From assembly GCA_020002185.1 (NCBI GenBank), contig CM034536.1:11160406-11224405 (forward strand): a stretch of DNA of 64,000 nt, given 5' to 3'. This DNA is from Paraescarpia echinospica. Its lineage: Eukaryota; Annelida; Polychaeta; Sabellida; Siboglinidae. How positions within the stretch are numbered: position 1 is the stretch's first letter; every line of letters begins with the position of its first letter. This document shows, in pieces, positions 7,305 through 18,725 of this stretch. A program made the translations under genes and the position numbers. The notes under the pieces are model-generated. The model was not told the DNA's origin. It ran no database searches and saw nothing but the letters and a program-made list of their open reading frames with translations.

Positions 7305-9273
7305 CTTTCAGATAACCAGCTAAGGGCCGACATGGAAAACCCAAGATGAACGGACTCGTTTGGCAGACACTGTTTGTAGAAGCTTCTTCCGCAGCAAGTG
7401 ACAAATACGTTCTTATGATCTTGGAAAGGTTCCGGTTGAACATCTGGGCAGACAACAACACTGTTCTTATAGTCGTTACCATTTCAGACGGATACAGTTG
7501 GTTGGTTTACTCTTGAGTGTTGATCTCAGACTGTTGATTGTTCAACTTAACCATTTATATATCGATATCCAGTTGGTTGTGGAAATCAATTCGTCGCAAC
7601 AAGACAATATACAAATATGACTGAAATGTTGTTTTACATGTTTATATATGATTTAACAAACGTTCTGACAAAGAAGTTGACATTGATATGATATAAGGTC
7701 CATTGAACACCTGGTAGGGTTGGTGAAAGAACAATGTTGATTCGATCTTAGATCGAACTTCTTCTCACATAAGAAGACAAATAAATTGAATACATGATCT
7801 GCTGTTTGCTTGAATGCTAGGAGGTGAATATATTTTAAAACAGTTTTAACAAACACATCAGAAGGGTGGATTACACAGCGATACAACTTATGTTGGATTC
7901 TCTATCAGCCAAATGTTTTTTTGCCCTCTTGCCATCAGGGATTTGTCCTATTTCGTGGTGTTTTGTTGCTTATTCACTTCCAAGGTATTCCGTCCTGTCT
8001 TACGAAGATCGATACTTCCCCACGCGACACCTTCGACTTTATTAATAATATATTATAATAGTCAAATACAGACTACAAAAGGTATGTTTTCTTGTTCTGT
8101 AGAGAGTTAGTTGATGCAAACTAACTAATATTTTACTATTTAATAAAAACAATTATTTTCTAAACATGATTGTAGATGAATTTCCTAACACAACACATTA
8201 TGTCACTGGGTAATAATATACCTGAAAGAGATATTATTTCCTGACTGCCGGTAAGAAAACGAATTCGACCTAGGTACGAACATTCGGAAGTAACGCACCT
8301 TCGAATAAGCGAATCAAAGAGTTGAAGTCGTTGGTTGGTCGATCTTCGTAGATGATATGAACTTGCTGATCTGCACCATACATCTTCTTGATCCAGTCTG
8401 TCAAATAGAGAACACACAATGAGTCTACAATAGAACACACAATGATTGTCCATAGGACACACAAAGAGTCAACTGTATAATACACAATGAGTAGAAATAG
8501 AACGCACAACGAGTCAACTGTACAACACACATTGAGCGATATCCTACCCATTGCGGATTGAAGAAGCTGTAAACAACATTGTTTTTACCAAATTAATTAT
8601 AATTGTTATGGTAGTATGATTTGGCGTAGTAATGTCATTAGGTATTGTACATTTTAATGCTAGTAATTAAACACGCGATACGTAATGACATCGATTATTG
8701 TTTAACTGTTAGCAACATGTTTGCCATGACAGTTTGTTTGTAAACAACATGTTTATCACCTAATGCATTGCTGTGAAAGGCATAATATCAACGTAAGTAC
8801 TAACCTAAACAGTTTGTCATCAGACTAATCGAGTTGATACCATCGGCGGTCCCGTAGTCACATATGACAAACGGACCACTTCCTTGTGTGAAAGGAATGG
8901 AACCTGTTTGAAAATATTTGTGAATTAATATTTCGTTCATAATATCAATATTAATAACAAAAGTTAAAATGTTGATGCAGGATGTTATTCTTAGCATAAA
9001 GAAATTTATTTTTGGTTTTAGAGTCTTATCCGATAAGTCATTACACATGACGTATCGAAGAGTATTCAATATTTCATCACTAAGAGTATTGTTTCTCAGA
9101 CAGTATGTCCAGACGAACGAGACAAGATACTTACTTAATAAATCCCTGATTAGTGGCCAAGTGCATGCCGCAACTTTCTGATGCGTACGCGTGATGTCGC
9201 CATATGCCGCCCCACCTTCTCCTGTGTATAATTCATCATCATAGGCAATGTCCCTTCGCTCTACGTTCGCCAT
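7305..9273 (-). CDS. Host SABATH-like SAM-dependent carboxyl methyltransferase, first four exons
   Basis: Four exons on the minus strand keep one reading frame: 9,135-9,273, 8,805-8,903, 8,299-8,397 and 7,305-7,443. Donors are GTAAGT, GTTAGT, GTGCGT, GTGAGG; acceptors all end in CAG. Exon 1 starts MANVERRD and includes YTGEGGAAYGD. Exon 2 carries the SAM-binding motif FVICDYGTADG. Exon 3 has HIIYEDRPTNDFNSL. Exon 4 has VFVTCCGRSFYKQCLPNESV and LGFSMSALSWLS. These are the successive conserved blocks of the SABATH/Methyltransf_7 family, which methylates small-molecule carboxylates. About 158 of an expected ~350 residues are present, and no further exon is seen before the viral element. The gene is therefore either interrupted by a large intronic insertion or truncated. 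No internal stop is seen. Confidence 0.8.
8405..8540. repeat. Degenerate tandem repeat in intron 2
   Basis: About four loose copies of a 30-35 bp unit around ACACACAATGAGTC lie just upstream (in transcript sense) of exon 3. They contain no splice site of interest. Confidence 0.5.
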
Positions 9274-9600
9274 GTGGCACAGTGGTACCTACGACATTCG
9301 TTAACAATACTGTATTAACACAGCTGCCAAAACTGTCACTAAGAACAATCACAATCAACTCCAGTTTCCCATCAACGTCTTCTGAAGAGACACGCAAACT
9401 ACTATGAAGCTGATGTATTCTTCAACAAATCTTGGGCATTCAGTGGTGCCTTTCTCGAAGACAAGACGTATCGGGTGTCTCTTTTGGGGTTTTGCTGAGT
9501 GCTTTCTTCACAAATAGTAACGCTACATTACAACAGATACCAGGGATTACTCTACTACAATGTGGTGACTATAATACCACTGGTGGTCTTATTTATGATG
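9274..9600. other. Upstream flank of the methyltransferase gene, nothing recognised
   Basis: No coding frame with family motifs and no clear TATA box within 300 bp of the methyltransferase ATG. Confidence 0.4.
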
Positions 9601-9611
9601 GATTTCACATA

Positions 9612-9735
9612 CATGCGCGCACCCATTCACACACGCGTGCGCGCGCGCGCACACACACACACACGCGTGCGGCAACGCACACGTACACACTCACTCACAT
9701 ACACACTCACACGCAAACGCGTGCACTTACATATT
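9612..9735. repeat. CA/GC-rich microsatellite
   Basis: Alternating CA and CG dinucleotides with interruptions (for example nine-fold CG/CA at 9,640-9,668), purine-pyrimidine alternation with Z-DNA-forming potential. Frames across it are artefacts of the repeat. Confidence 0.85.
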
Positions 9736-9739
9736 GAGT

Positions 9740-11080
9740 ATAGTCGCGACTCTAGACGTCGAAAGTCAACTACCGTCACGGTTTGTTAACATGATCAAGC
9801 GAGGCATATGATGTGACTATCGCTGGAATCCTCGACCTTGGGCGGCTTTGTAACACCCCATATTATTTATTTAACTGTTTAGGTAATGTTCAGACGGTAT
9901 TAATGTTATGTTACTAAGTTCACTCTTATGTCAATATGTAGGACTATCGTAAATGAGGTAGCAGTTGGCTTTGGTTTAAATTTATTTATACTCGTTTTAG
10001 TATAGTTTTATAATGTTTCTGACTGTATATTTTGTGTGTATATGTTGAGGGGCAGGGGAGACAAGCGTGTACGTATATTGACGCCACAACGCCAATAATT
10101 CCTGGTACATGTTACATGTTACTTGGTAATAAACAGTCCGAATCTAAATGTATAAATGGCCACATATAGTCAGTGCAGCTAGGTCAAGTGTAATCTCATA
10201 AGTCTAAACCTCCCGTTAAAACTAAAAGTAGGTTCGAGCCACTCATCGGCCGTTTGATTCACCAGCTACAGTCGGATTGTAGGATATTGGTAATATTGTG
10301 TTAGTTGCTACGTGTTGACGGTCTGTAGTACTGCTTTCCGAAAAAAAGAATGGACACACCACTATCCTAAATATGTAAATTAGGTGCCGCATAATTTTTA
10401 AAGTTATTTCAGATCGCAATAAGTATGCGTGATGAAAACACATTAAGTCTTATCTAATTCTACCAACGCCATTAACGATCATTTTAAATAACGTTTTAAT
10501 TATACACGATGCCATCCCAATCGATGTGTACATAACTTTATTTTGTATTTCCTAAATACCTGTATTAAGACAAATGTATCTCTGTATTCGTTTTCTACAC
10601 TGACGTTCATTTGTGTAATGTTATGTTGACACTCAGCCTCTTATTGACAAGCACAACGTAAATGACGCGTGACCTGCTCAATGTAGCGCATGCGACCAAG
10701 GCGAGACATATGAATGAGACAGACAGGAATATATTAAATATGTTGAAAGTGAATATCTTAAGAGCGCGCCGACATAGCTTTTGTATGGGCCGCTTACGGT
10801 CGATTGACAGCACAAGAAAAACTGGGTTTGGGAAAAAAATATGTTTGTAGAAATGACGGTCGAGGTGACTTGAGGGGACATTATAATTATGCAGTTGAGC
10901 ATAAAAAAGTTGAATAAGAAGCCAGATGACGCATGCCATCTTTTCTTGCCGTATTAGCGTGCCATGTTTTTATGTTTGTTATAACAGAAAGTTACTGCCA
11001 ATCCCCCGTTCTACGCCAACATTGAAATTAGCAACACTTTTATTACTAGCAGGAGATGTAATCTCAATCCTGGGCGAGCT
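9740..11080. other. AT-rich intergenic DNA, no gene recognised
   Basis: Both strands show only short frames without family motifs. From about 10,990 the sequence may already be the 5' leader of the LINE that follows. Confidence 0.4.
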
Positions 11081-11089
11081 ATTAGACGA

Positions 11090-13560
11090 AACATTAGGGT
11101 GGCCACTACAAACGTTCGATATCTACGAGATAAGACAACCTCACATTGTGATTTATTAATTTCAAAGAATATAAACATTTTTGCTATAACTGAGACCTGG
11201 CTCAGACCACATGATACACCTGCATGCATTGCTGACGTTTCCCCTTCTGGTTACACCTTTCACCATCGACCATGTTTAGTCGGCCGTGGAGGTGGTGTTG
11301 CCTTTCTAATATCACGACATTTCAAAGTTAAATTACATTCCAACACTGAATACTCCAGGTTGTAGTCCATCTGTGCTGAAATTTCAGATTATTCTTTATC
11401 TGCATACTTTGTTTGTATTTATCGCCCTCTAGAACATCCGGCACATTTCTTTGAATATTTTCAGGATGTGTTGGAAAATCTGGCAATTATTCATTCAGAA
11501 TTTTACATTCTTGGTGATTTTAATCAACATTTGGATATACTTTCTACAACTACGTTTGATGATATTCTGGCATCATTTGAGTTGAAACAACACGTTACCC
11601 TTTCGACACATATACATGGCCATTTGCTTGACCTCTTGATAACCCGTTCAACTTGTAATAATATCCAAGCACCTACTGTTTAAGATGGGTTATCAGACCA
11701 CCATACTGTCATTGCTAATGTCAATGTTTATATAACACCATTAGAGTCGAAGTACAATATGTCTTAAAGAGCCATTCACAGGATTGATATTACAGCTTTA
11801 ATGGCTGATATCCTTATATCCGACCTTATCACAGATCCGAAAGAACATATATCTGGCTTATATACACAGTACTGTCAAGTACTCAATGCATTACTTACAA
11901 ACATGCACATATGAACTCCAAATGTATGTCAGAAAGTGCCACCGACTTCATGGATGACTCCCGAAATTATACTATCTAAAAGGCGTTGTCGTTATTTAGA
12001 GCGTGTATGGCGCAAATCGCGCTCGACATTAGACAGGTCGCGCTATTCTAAGCAATGTCACCTCTGTAACAGACAACTGGCCAAAGTTTAAATCAGATTA
12101 TTACAAAAATGGTCCTAAATAAGTCTGACAACCCGCGTCAGTTATGGAACTGCATCAATAACATTTTACACAGACGTCCTACTCCATCGATACCTGATCA
12201 TATGTCAGTTAAGTCTCTATGTGATTCGTTCTCTAGTCACTTTAAGAATAAAATCAATATTATTCGTTCTGCTTTCCCACGTCATAATTTACGTAATGTC
12301 AGTGTGGACTTGCCAAGTAAAGTCTCTTCTTTTATAACAATTACGTTCTCCCTAAATATATCTTGTGCACTTAATCCATTTTTAACAATACTACTAAAAG
12401 CATGTCTCGATACACTACTTGGACCTATAAAAAATATTATAAATGCATCACTTTGGTCTGGCTGTTTTCCTGATGATTCCAAATACGCCCACGTAACACC
12501 ACTTGTCAAGAAGTCATCTCTGCCTAAACAAGACCTAAACAGTTATAGACCTATTTCTAAAACAGCTTTATTTCCAAAATACTAGAACAGGTTGTAGCAA
12601 GTCGTCTAAGGTCTCACAATAGGAAAAACGTCTTAACTAGTGTCACAATCGGCATATTGACAGTTTCATTCAACAGACACTGCCGTCTTAAAGGTTCATA
12701 ATGATATTAACTTGAACATTAATAATGGTAAAGTGACTGCACTTATCTTACTAGATCTCTCTGCTGCTTTTGACACGATTGATCACAGCGTTCTCAATGA
12801 ACGCTTACTAAAGTGGTAAGGCATATCTGGCACAGCTCTAAGCTGGTTTTCTTCATATCGAACTGTTAGATACCAAACTATAAATAATGGGAACTGCTTT
12901 TCAGCTGCACTGCCGGCTTTATTTTGTGTTCCCCATGGTTCTGTTTTGTGGACTTTGCTTTTTAGTATTTACACCGAGCCACTAAGCTCTGTTATAAAAG
13001 TACATAACTTGGATCATCATCTTTATGCTGATGATACTCAGATCTACATTTCGTTGGCTACCCGGGATACAAATCGCTCCCTTAACCAACATGGTGATTA
13101 CCTTCAAGATATCTTCCACTGGATGACTGACAGCAAGTTGAAATTAAATGCAAATAAAACTGAATTGATCGTTATTGGTACGCCAATGCAGCATAGCAAA
13201 CTTGATGTTTTTTTTGCCTACGCGTATTTACAATCAGTATATCACGTCAGCAACCTCGGTGTGGAATCTAGGAGTGATCTTTGATAGTAAGTTCAATTTC
13301 CGACAACACATATCTCAAACATGTCGCTGCTTTATTATCATATTCGTGATCTTCGCCGTGTTCGCTGGTATATGTCATTTTCTGTTGCTAAAACTATTGC
13401 AACAGCGCTTGTTAGCAGCAGACTTCACTATTGCAATTCCCTCCTTTATAATATTGCTAGCAAGGTTATAACAAAATTCAGCGTGTCCAAAATTGTCATT
13501 GTTTTTCTCGCAATGTACCACTTTTGAAGACTTTGCATTGGCTTCCTCTACGATATTGTA
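11090..13560 (+). mobile_element. L2/CR1-like non-LTR retrotransposon, decayed
   Basis: Endonuclease domain pieces: FAITETWLRPHDTPA (11,180-11,220), GRGGGVAFLIS (11,283-11,315), ILGDFNQHLD (11,508-11,537) and SDHHTVIANV (11,695). RT pieces follow: LVKKSSLPKQDLNSYRPIS (12,504-12,560), LILLDLSAAFDTIDHSVL (12,740-12,796), and the catalytic block HHLYADDTQIYISL (13,015-13,057). The end has RLHYCNSLLYN (13,423-13,455), typical of the L2/CR1/Rex group. At least six frame breaks and several stops show it is long dead. The 3' boundary near 13,560 is where another LINE's text begins. Confidence 0.85.
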
Positions 13561-13731
13561 TACTATTGGAATAACGTAAGACCCGCTAGGAAGAGACTGT
13601 GGAGTCAATAGACTTTACCCACTCAAGCCGAAGGGGATGGCAGATAGTTAACCGCCTCACTGGCAGAACACCAACTCACATTAAATGCTCTGTGACAGCT
13701 AATGCCATATAGCCTAATCGGAAGAGGGGGG
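13561..13731 (+). mobile_element. Jockey-like LINE, left fragment (split by a DNA element)
   Basis: Readings such as ARKRLWSQ, LPTQAEGDG and WQIVNRLTGRTPTHIKC followed by VTANAI match the linker between endonuclease and RT in the same LINE family that resumes at 16,621 with SQLMHNEKSPN. Frames switch within the fragment. It shows that the 13,732-16,620 element inserted into an older LINE. Confidence 0.6.
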
Positions 13732-16620
13732 TATCGTGCACTCCCCGGAAATCAACTTCTGATCGGCGTCTCTAGATCATACAAAATGCGTAGAAAACGA
13801 TGAGCTATGTTAAAAAGTCGTCCGGATTTCCCACGTATAATTTTTATGAAAATCAGTGCCGCCATTACCGAAACAAATTGACAAATGTTTTATTATATAT
13901 CAGCCAATATTGCAGATAACTGAACAAATAATGTGTCTAGACACATGTTTTGAGGGTCAAAGATCATAATAAAACTATTCTTGAAGTGTCCGTGGCATAC
14001 TAGTATGCAAATTTGTGCCGCCATTACCGAAAAAACAATTAATATATATATATTGCAGATAAGTTGAGAGGGTTTTTGAGTGCAATAATATAAAACAAAT
14101 TGTGCTATTTTTGCGATCACAGGTCAAGGTGTAATGCTCGGGGGTCAACTCAAGGTGTTTTAAATACAGACATTCCGCTAAATTAATTTATTAACTCATT
14201 TATTGAAGTAGGTAATAACAGAACAGAATCCGTCTTCAAACATTGCAATGGAAGTGTTCCCCACTATCAGATCCATCACTCACCACCGCTTTCAATGAAA
14301 CCGTCAAAGTTAAACTCGTCCTTTTCTTCCTCTTCTTCCTCCTCCTCCTTCTTTGAGGGTTTCGTCGAGGTGATCTCGATTGCAAGGCACGGGCTGCTTG
14401 CCGCTGCTACTGCTGAAGAGCCATATATAGTACACTTGCATCTTAGTAGCATAGACGGCGTCGTTCTCTGCTGGAGGTGTGAATGATGAGCCATCGGGAA
14501 ACTTTGGGCCACCGCGAGTGAAGTGCAGGGGTGGGCGAGTTTCTGGTTTGTTGACTTTCAGGCTACGCCGTTGCGACTTGTCGATGATAGGCAGCGTTCG
14601 GACATTGGGGCTCTCGAACCCAGGCCTGACCTCCTGCACCATGATTCCCCCAGCACTGTTGACAATGTTTGCCGTGCACATTCGTAGTGGTTTTATTCAA
14701 GTTGTCCCACTCACAGTGGAATATGACGTTGCCATGTCCTGTCACGATTTGAGGCGTCAGATAGGTTGAGACTTCGTCCTGGGTCTTAGCCAGGACAGTT
14801 TCCAAAATCTGTAGCCCTCAGAGTGGCCAAACATATGCGATATCATGGTGAGCTGCTTGCTTCGGAACAAGTGCCTGACAGTCAAACAGAGAAGCACGGC
14901 TTTGGTAACTTACATTTTCCCTCTGACACTGCACGGCACAGGTCTTGCCCGATGGAGAATACCAGACGCTTCATCTTTTCGCTCGTCTCCACGCCTTCCT
15001 TGCCGGCCATAACAATGCTGAGGAACCGGATGAGGTCTGAAGGTAGGAGCTTATCAAGACCGAGCTCTATGTCGTCTGTTATTGTCGGTCACGGTAGGCC
15101 TTCGGACTCTCTGAAAGCCCGTGTAATATTACGAAGAAGAAGGAGAACGACGTCTTGGTACTTGTCTGCGCTTCCGAGAATGTAAGCTCGTGCAAGTGCA
15201 TTAGAAACGGGGCTGTACACGAGCCAGAATGAAATGGCATCAGCTTTGCCGTAATCGACCTTCGTGAAGTAGACATTGTCTTTGATTGGGTTATTCTGTA
15301 GGCGTTTCAGTAGTTTCTTAGCGCGATAGGCCGAGCTCTCATATCCATTTCTTTTCAGTTCGTCGACATAGAATAAACGTAAGGAAGATAGCCATAGGGC
15401 CTCATTCTGTTGGCAGACATGAGTCTGAAAGTGCTCCCGTACAAAGAGGAGCGCCTTCTCGTGGGCGGTTGGCATGCGAGCATGCTCGGTATCCTTTGCT
15501 CCTTCGGCTCTGCGAATCCCGCGATCGTAGTTAGCGAACGCTGTGCGGAAAGATCTCATGCATGCTGGATGGTGTTTGGCCTCACCAGCAAAGAGGTCTT
15601 TGTTTTTCACCTGTCGAAGCAATCGAACTAGACCCATTTTCTCGGCCCGTGATTCGATTTGCTTCTATGTATTTTTTTCTGTTCTTCCAAGACGAGAAGT
15701 CTCCAGCTCGCTCAGTTTTGCTATCACCATCTTTGATTTCTACTTTGTCACAGAAAATTCACTCTGGTGGGAAGATGGGTCCAGGGGAACCCGCTGAAGA
15801 CAATTTACGAGGGGAGTGATGCCATTGCGAGGTTGATGGTTCGGGTTCTGTATCATCGCCCAGAAGATTTAAAGCGCTGATAACACTGACGGTGACACCC
15901 AGCACTTTCCATGTCATCGGGGAGAGTTGTAGGGATCCACGATATGGGGGACTCATGTGATTGATGGAAAGGTCGGACCCGGATCTTATGAAGCTGCTGT
16001 AGATTTTCACTTGCAATTCCTTTGATTTCACTGAGGGGTGTAAAACGACCATGATCAGACCTGGATAGCACATGAAGAATGCATGTATGCGGAGAGTGTT
16101 TGGGGGCTGTAGGATCTGCGATCGGTCACTTTTTCTTTTGGCGATGATGGCTTAATGTCCACTTCTACCAACACTGTTTATTTGGAATGGGAAATAGAAG
16201 CCACCATTAATATTAAGACTAATTAAAATAACACCATTTTTGAAATTATTGCCCTCAAAAACCCTCTCTCAACTTATCTGCAATATATATATATTTTTTT
16301 ATCGATTTTTCGGTAATGGCGGCACGAATTTGCATACTAGTATGCCACGGACACGTGTGGTCACTTCAAGAATAGTTTTATTATGATCTTTGACCCTAAA
16401 ACATGTGTCTAGACGCCTTATTTGTTCAGTTATCTGCAATATTATCTGATATATAATGAAACATAAATTTTTCGATTGTTTCGGTAATTGCGGCACTGAT
16501 TTGCATAACAAACTTATACGTGGGACATCCCGATTACTTTTTAACATAGCTCATCGTTTTTATGCATTTTTCAGATCTAGAAACGCCGATTACAATTTAA
16601 TTTCCGGGGGGTGCACGATA
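13732..16620. mobile_element. Inverted-repeat DNA element (~2.9 kb) nested in a LINE
   Basis: Both ends begin TATCGTGCAC(T/C)CCCCGGAA and stay similar for about 350 bp (13,732-14,092 against 16,244-16,620 reversed). Each end contains two internal copies of 'TGCCGCCATTACCGAAA' and the block GTGTCTAGACACATGTTTT. The interior carries a decayed minus-strand protein gene. The sequence CTAATC flanks both sides (13,714 and 16,622) and could be a target duplication, but extra bases on the left make this uncertain. The two TIRs have diverged, so the element is old. The superfamily was not recognised. Confidence 0.7.
14275..15800 (-). pseudogene. Uncharacterised transposon-associated protein with zinc-finger-like N-terminus
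   Basis: From the 5' side: IFCDKVEIKDG (about 15,755), then LVRLLRQVKNKDLFAGEAKHHPACMRSF (read in parts from 15,637) with His/Cys spacing like a zinc-binding motif. Next come a helical stretch DYGKADAISFWLVYSPVSN (~15,250) and, in a later frame, VIFHCEWDNLNKTTTNVHG (~14,720) and the GGIMVQEV block. The combination 'LFAxEAxxHxxC ... WDNxxxxxxxxxG ... GIxxQE' is one I recall from large hypothetical proteins multiplied in invertebrate genomes. I know no tested function. Several frame changes occur. Its position between the inverted repeats suggests it is the element's own gene, possibly a transposase. Confidence 0.5.
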
Positions 16621-17420
16621 GACTAATCACGTCGCAACTCATGCATAATGAAAAATCACCTAACATGGACCACTTCACAAGAAAAGTGCACATGGATGTA
16701 TCTGCATTACAGAAAGCAGCAAGTGTCGACATGAAATTGTCAAGGGCCTTCACTGAAGAAGAAATGACAACGGCCCTCAAACGACTGAAAAGCGGAAAGG
16801 CTGGCAGACATGATGACCTATACCAAGAGTTCATCATTAACGCCGGACGTAAGGCTACCACCTGGCTAAGGATATTCCTGTCAACGTGCATGCTTCGAAA
16901 CAGGATTCCAAAGATATGGTGACGAGCGGCTGTAGTAGCTGTAGCTATCCCAAAGCCTAACAAACCTTAAGATGACGCCAAGAGCTATAGACCAATATAT
17001 CTGCTCTGCTTCTCCTACAAGATCCTTGAAATACTCATATATGGACGCATCCAGCCTACCATCGACCCACAACTATCAAAAGAACAAGCTAGCTTTAGAC
17101 GCGGAAGGTCGACAACTGATCAAGTGACTCTTCTAACACAAGACATAGAAGAAAGCTTCCAAGCCAACGAAAAAGCTGGTGCCATATTCTTGACAGCGGC
17201 CTATGACACCGTGTGGCACCGAGGCCTGCAGCTCAAGCTCCTGTAGACAGACCCTACAAGACAAACGAATGGTTAGCTTCATCGTACACATGATCTAGAA
17301 CCACAGCTTAGTATTGAAGACCAGCGATGGTCGGCAAAGCAGACTCAGACGACTAAAGAATTGTGTTCCACAAGGTTCTGTCCTAGCAGCACTTTTCTTC
17401 AATATCTCCTATGTATATGT
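16621..17420 (+). mobile_element. Jockey-like LINE, right fragment with RT
   Basis: Contains FTEEEMTTALKRLKSGKAG (16,750-16,806), IPKPNKP (16,950), SKEQASFRRGRSTTDQVTLL (17,077-17,136), AYDTVWHRGLQLKLL (17,200-17,244) and VPQGSVLAA (17,366-17,392), the RT blocks 0-5 of a Jockey/CR1-type LINE. The YxDD motif is not reached. Frame changes are present at ~16,960 and ~17,250. It continues the fragment at 13,561-13,731. Confidence 0.8.
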
Positions 17421-17735
17421 ATGTTTGGGTGTATATATATACATCATCGTGCTCGCTCGATCCCTATCAACATGGCTGCTGAAACGTATGTGTCAATTAA
17501 ACTACATGTATACATATATGTCCGGTATGATTATTGAAATATGCTGACCGAGTGATATATATACACACACATATATATGTGTGTATATATATGCACCCAC
17601 AAACAACGACCCATACCTATACGTCTTTCAGTGCGGCCAACTATACCAGCCAAGCCTACTGACACAAGGCATGGGATATTTACCTGACAGTACATTAAGT
17701 CTCTCACTCCTATTCCATTAGACAAGACTCATCCG
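17421..17735. repeat. TA/CA-rich microsatellite and short spacer
   Basis: Stretches of TATATA with ACACAC, including a palindromic TATATATACACACACATATATATGTG-type core at 17,555-17,592. No gene. Confidence 0.6.
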
Positions 17736-17741
17736 GTTACC

Positions 17742-18335
17742 ATGATTGCTGTATCCGCCATGTCGCCTTCCAGTAACACTGGTGCTGTCAGCCGTGTCGC
17801 GGTACCGGTTACATTGGGCATTGTTAACGCTCGTTCAATTCGCAACAAGACTGATGTATTCACGGATTACGTGACCAAGGTGAATATGGGTCTTGTAGCC
17901 GTCACAGAGACGTGGCTAAGCACTGGAGAAAAAGACAATCAAACTATAAAAGACCCGACGCCCACCGAATATAAGTGTGTACATCTTCCTCGGAAAAATC
18001 GCCGCGGTGGTGGTGGTATCGGCCCTGTTTACCGATAGAGTTTCAAGGTGGTTGGTAACCGACGTGTTTATACGAACTCTTTCGAGCTCATGGATGTTGA
18101 TGTTGCATTATCGGGAAACTCCATGAAACTTGTAATAATTTTCTGTCCACCTCCATCGAAAACATTCGTACACTGATTTTCTCGTTGAATTTGCTGGTTT
18201 CGTCGAACAATACGCCCTGATGACCTCCCGTTTTGCGATTGTCGGTGATTTCAATATCCACTGGGACGAGCCATCTGATAACAGTGTGAAACGTTTCGCC
18301 GATCTGCTTGATTCACTCAACATTTTTGCGCAGTT
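17742..18335 (+). mobile_element. LINE endonuclease fragment, cut off by foldback satellite
   Basis: Reads VTLGIVNARSIRNKTD, LVAVTETWLS, RRGGGGIG, then in other frames FELMDVDV and FAIVGDFNIHWDEPSDNS (18,228-18,280), the standard order of an AP-type endonuclease from a CR1/L2-like LINE. The text stops at about 18,335, where CTATAG-rich repeats begin. I do not find the RT part on the far side at 23 kb. Confidence 0.75.
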
Positions 18336-18725
18336 TTCTATAGAAAACTATAGGAAATTTTCTATAGGAAACTACAGGATTTTTGCGTTTTCTATAGAAA
18401 ACTATAGGAAATTTTCTATAGAAAACTACAGGATTTTTGCGTTTTCTATAGAAAACTATAGGAAATTTTCTATAGAAAACTACAGGATTTTTGCGGTTTT
18501 CTGTAGAAAACTATAGGACATTTTCTATAGAAAACTACAGGATTTTTGCGGTTTTCTGTAGAAAACTAGGATTTTTGCGGTTTTCTACAGAAAACTACAG
18601 GACATTTTCTATAGGTTTTTTTTATAGAATATTCTATAGAAAACTATAGGAAATATCCTATAGTATTTTCTATGGAATATTTCCTATAAGAAATATCCTA
18701 TAGGCTATATCCTGTAAAAAATATT
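18336..18725. repeat. CTATAG-rich palindromic satellite, left block
   Basis: About six units of TTTTCTATAGAAAACTATAGG with variants, each self-complementary, so single strands fold into stacked hairpins. Related in motif to the larger block at 21,975-23,030. It directly interrupts a LINE endonuclease. Confidence 0.85.

Noticed and set aside
7653..8110. Additional exons of the methyltransferase gene in intron 3
   Set aside because: Exon 3 joins exon 4 in frame with matching family blocks. Frames in between lack motifs and suitable splice pairs.
14295..14512. Ser- or Glu-rich short protein
   Set aside because: Caused by a TCC/TTC trinucleotide run inside the decayed transposon gene.
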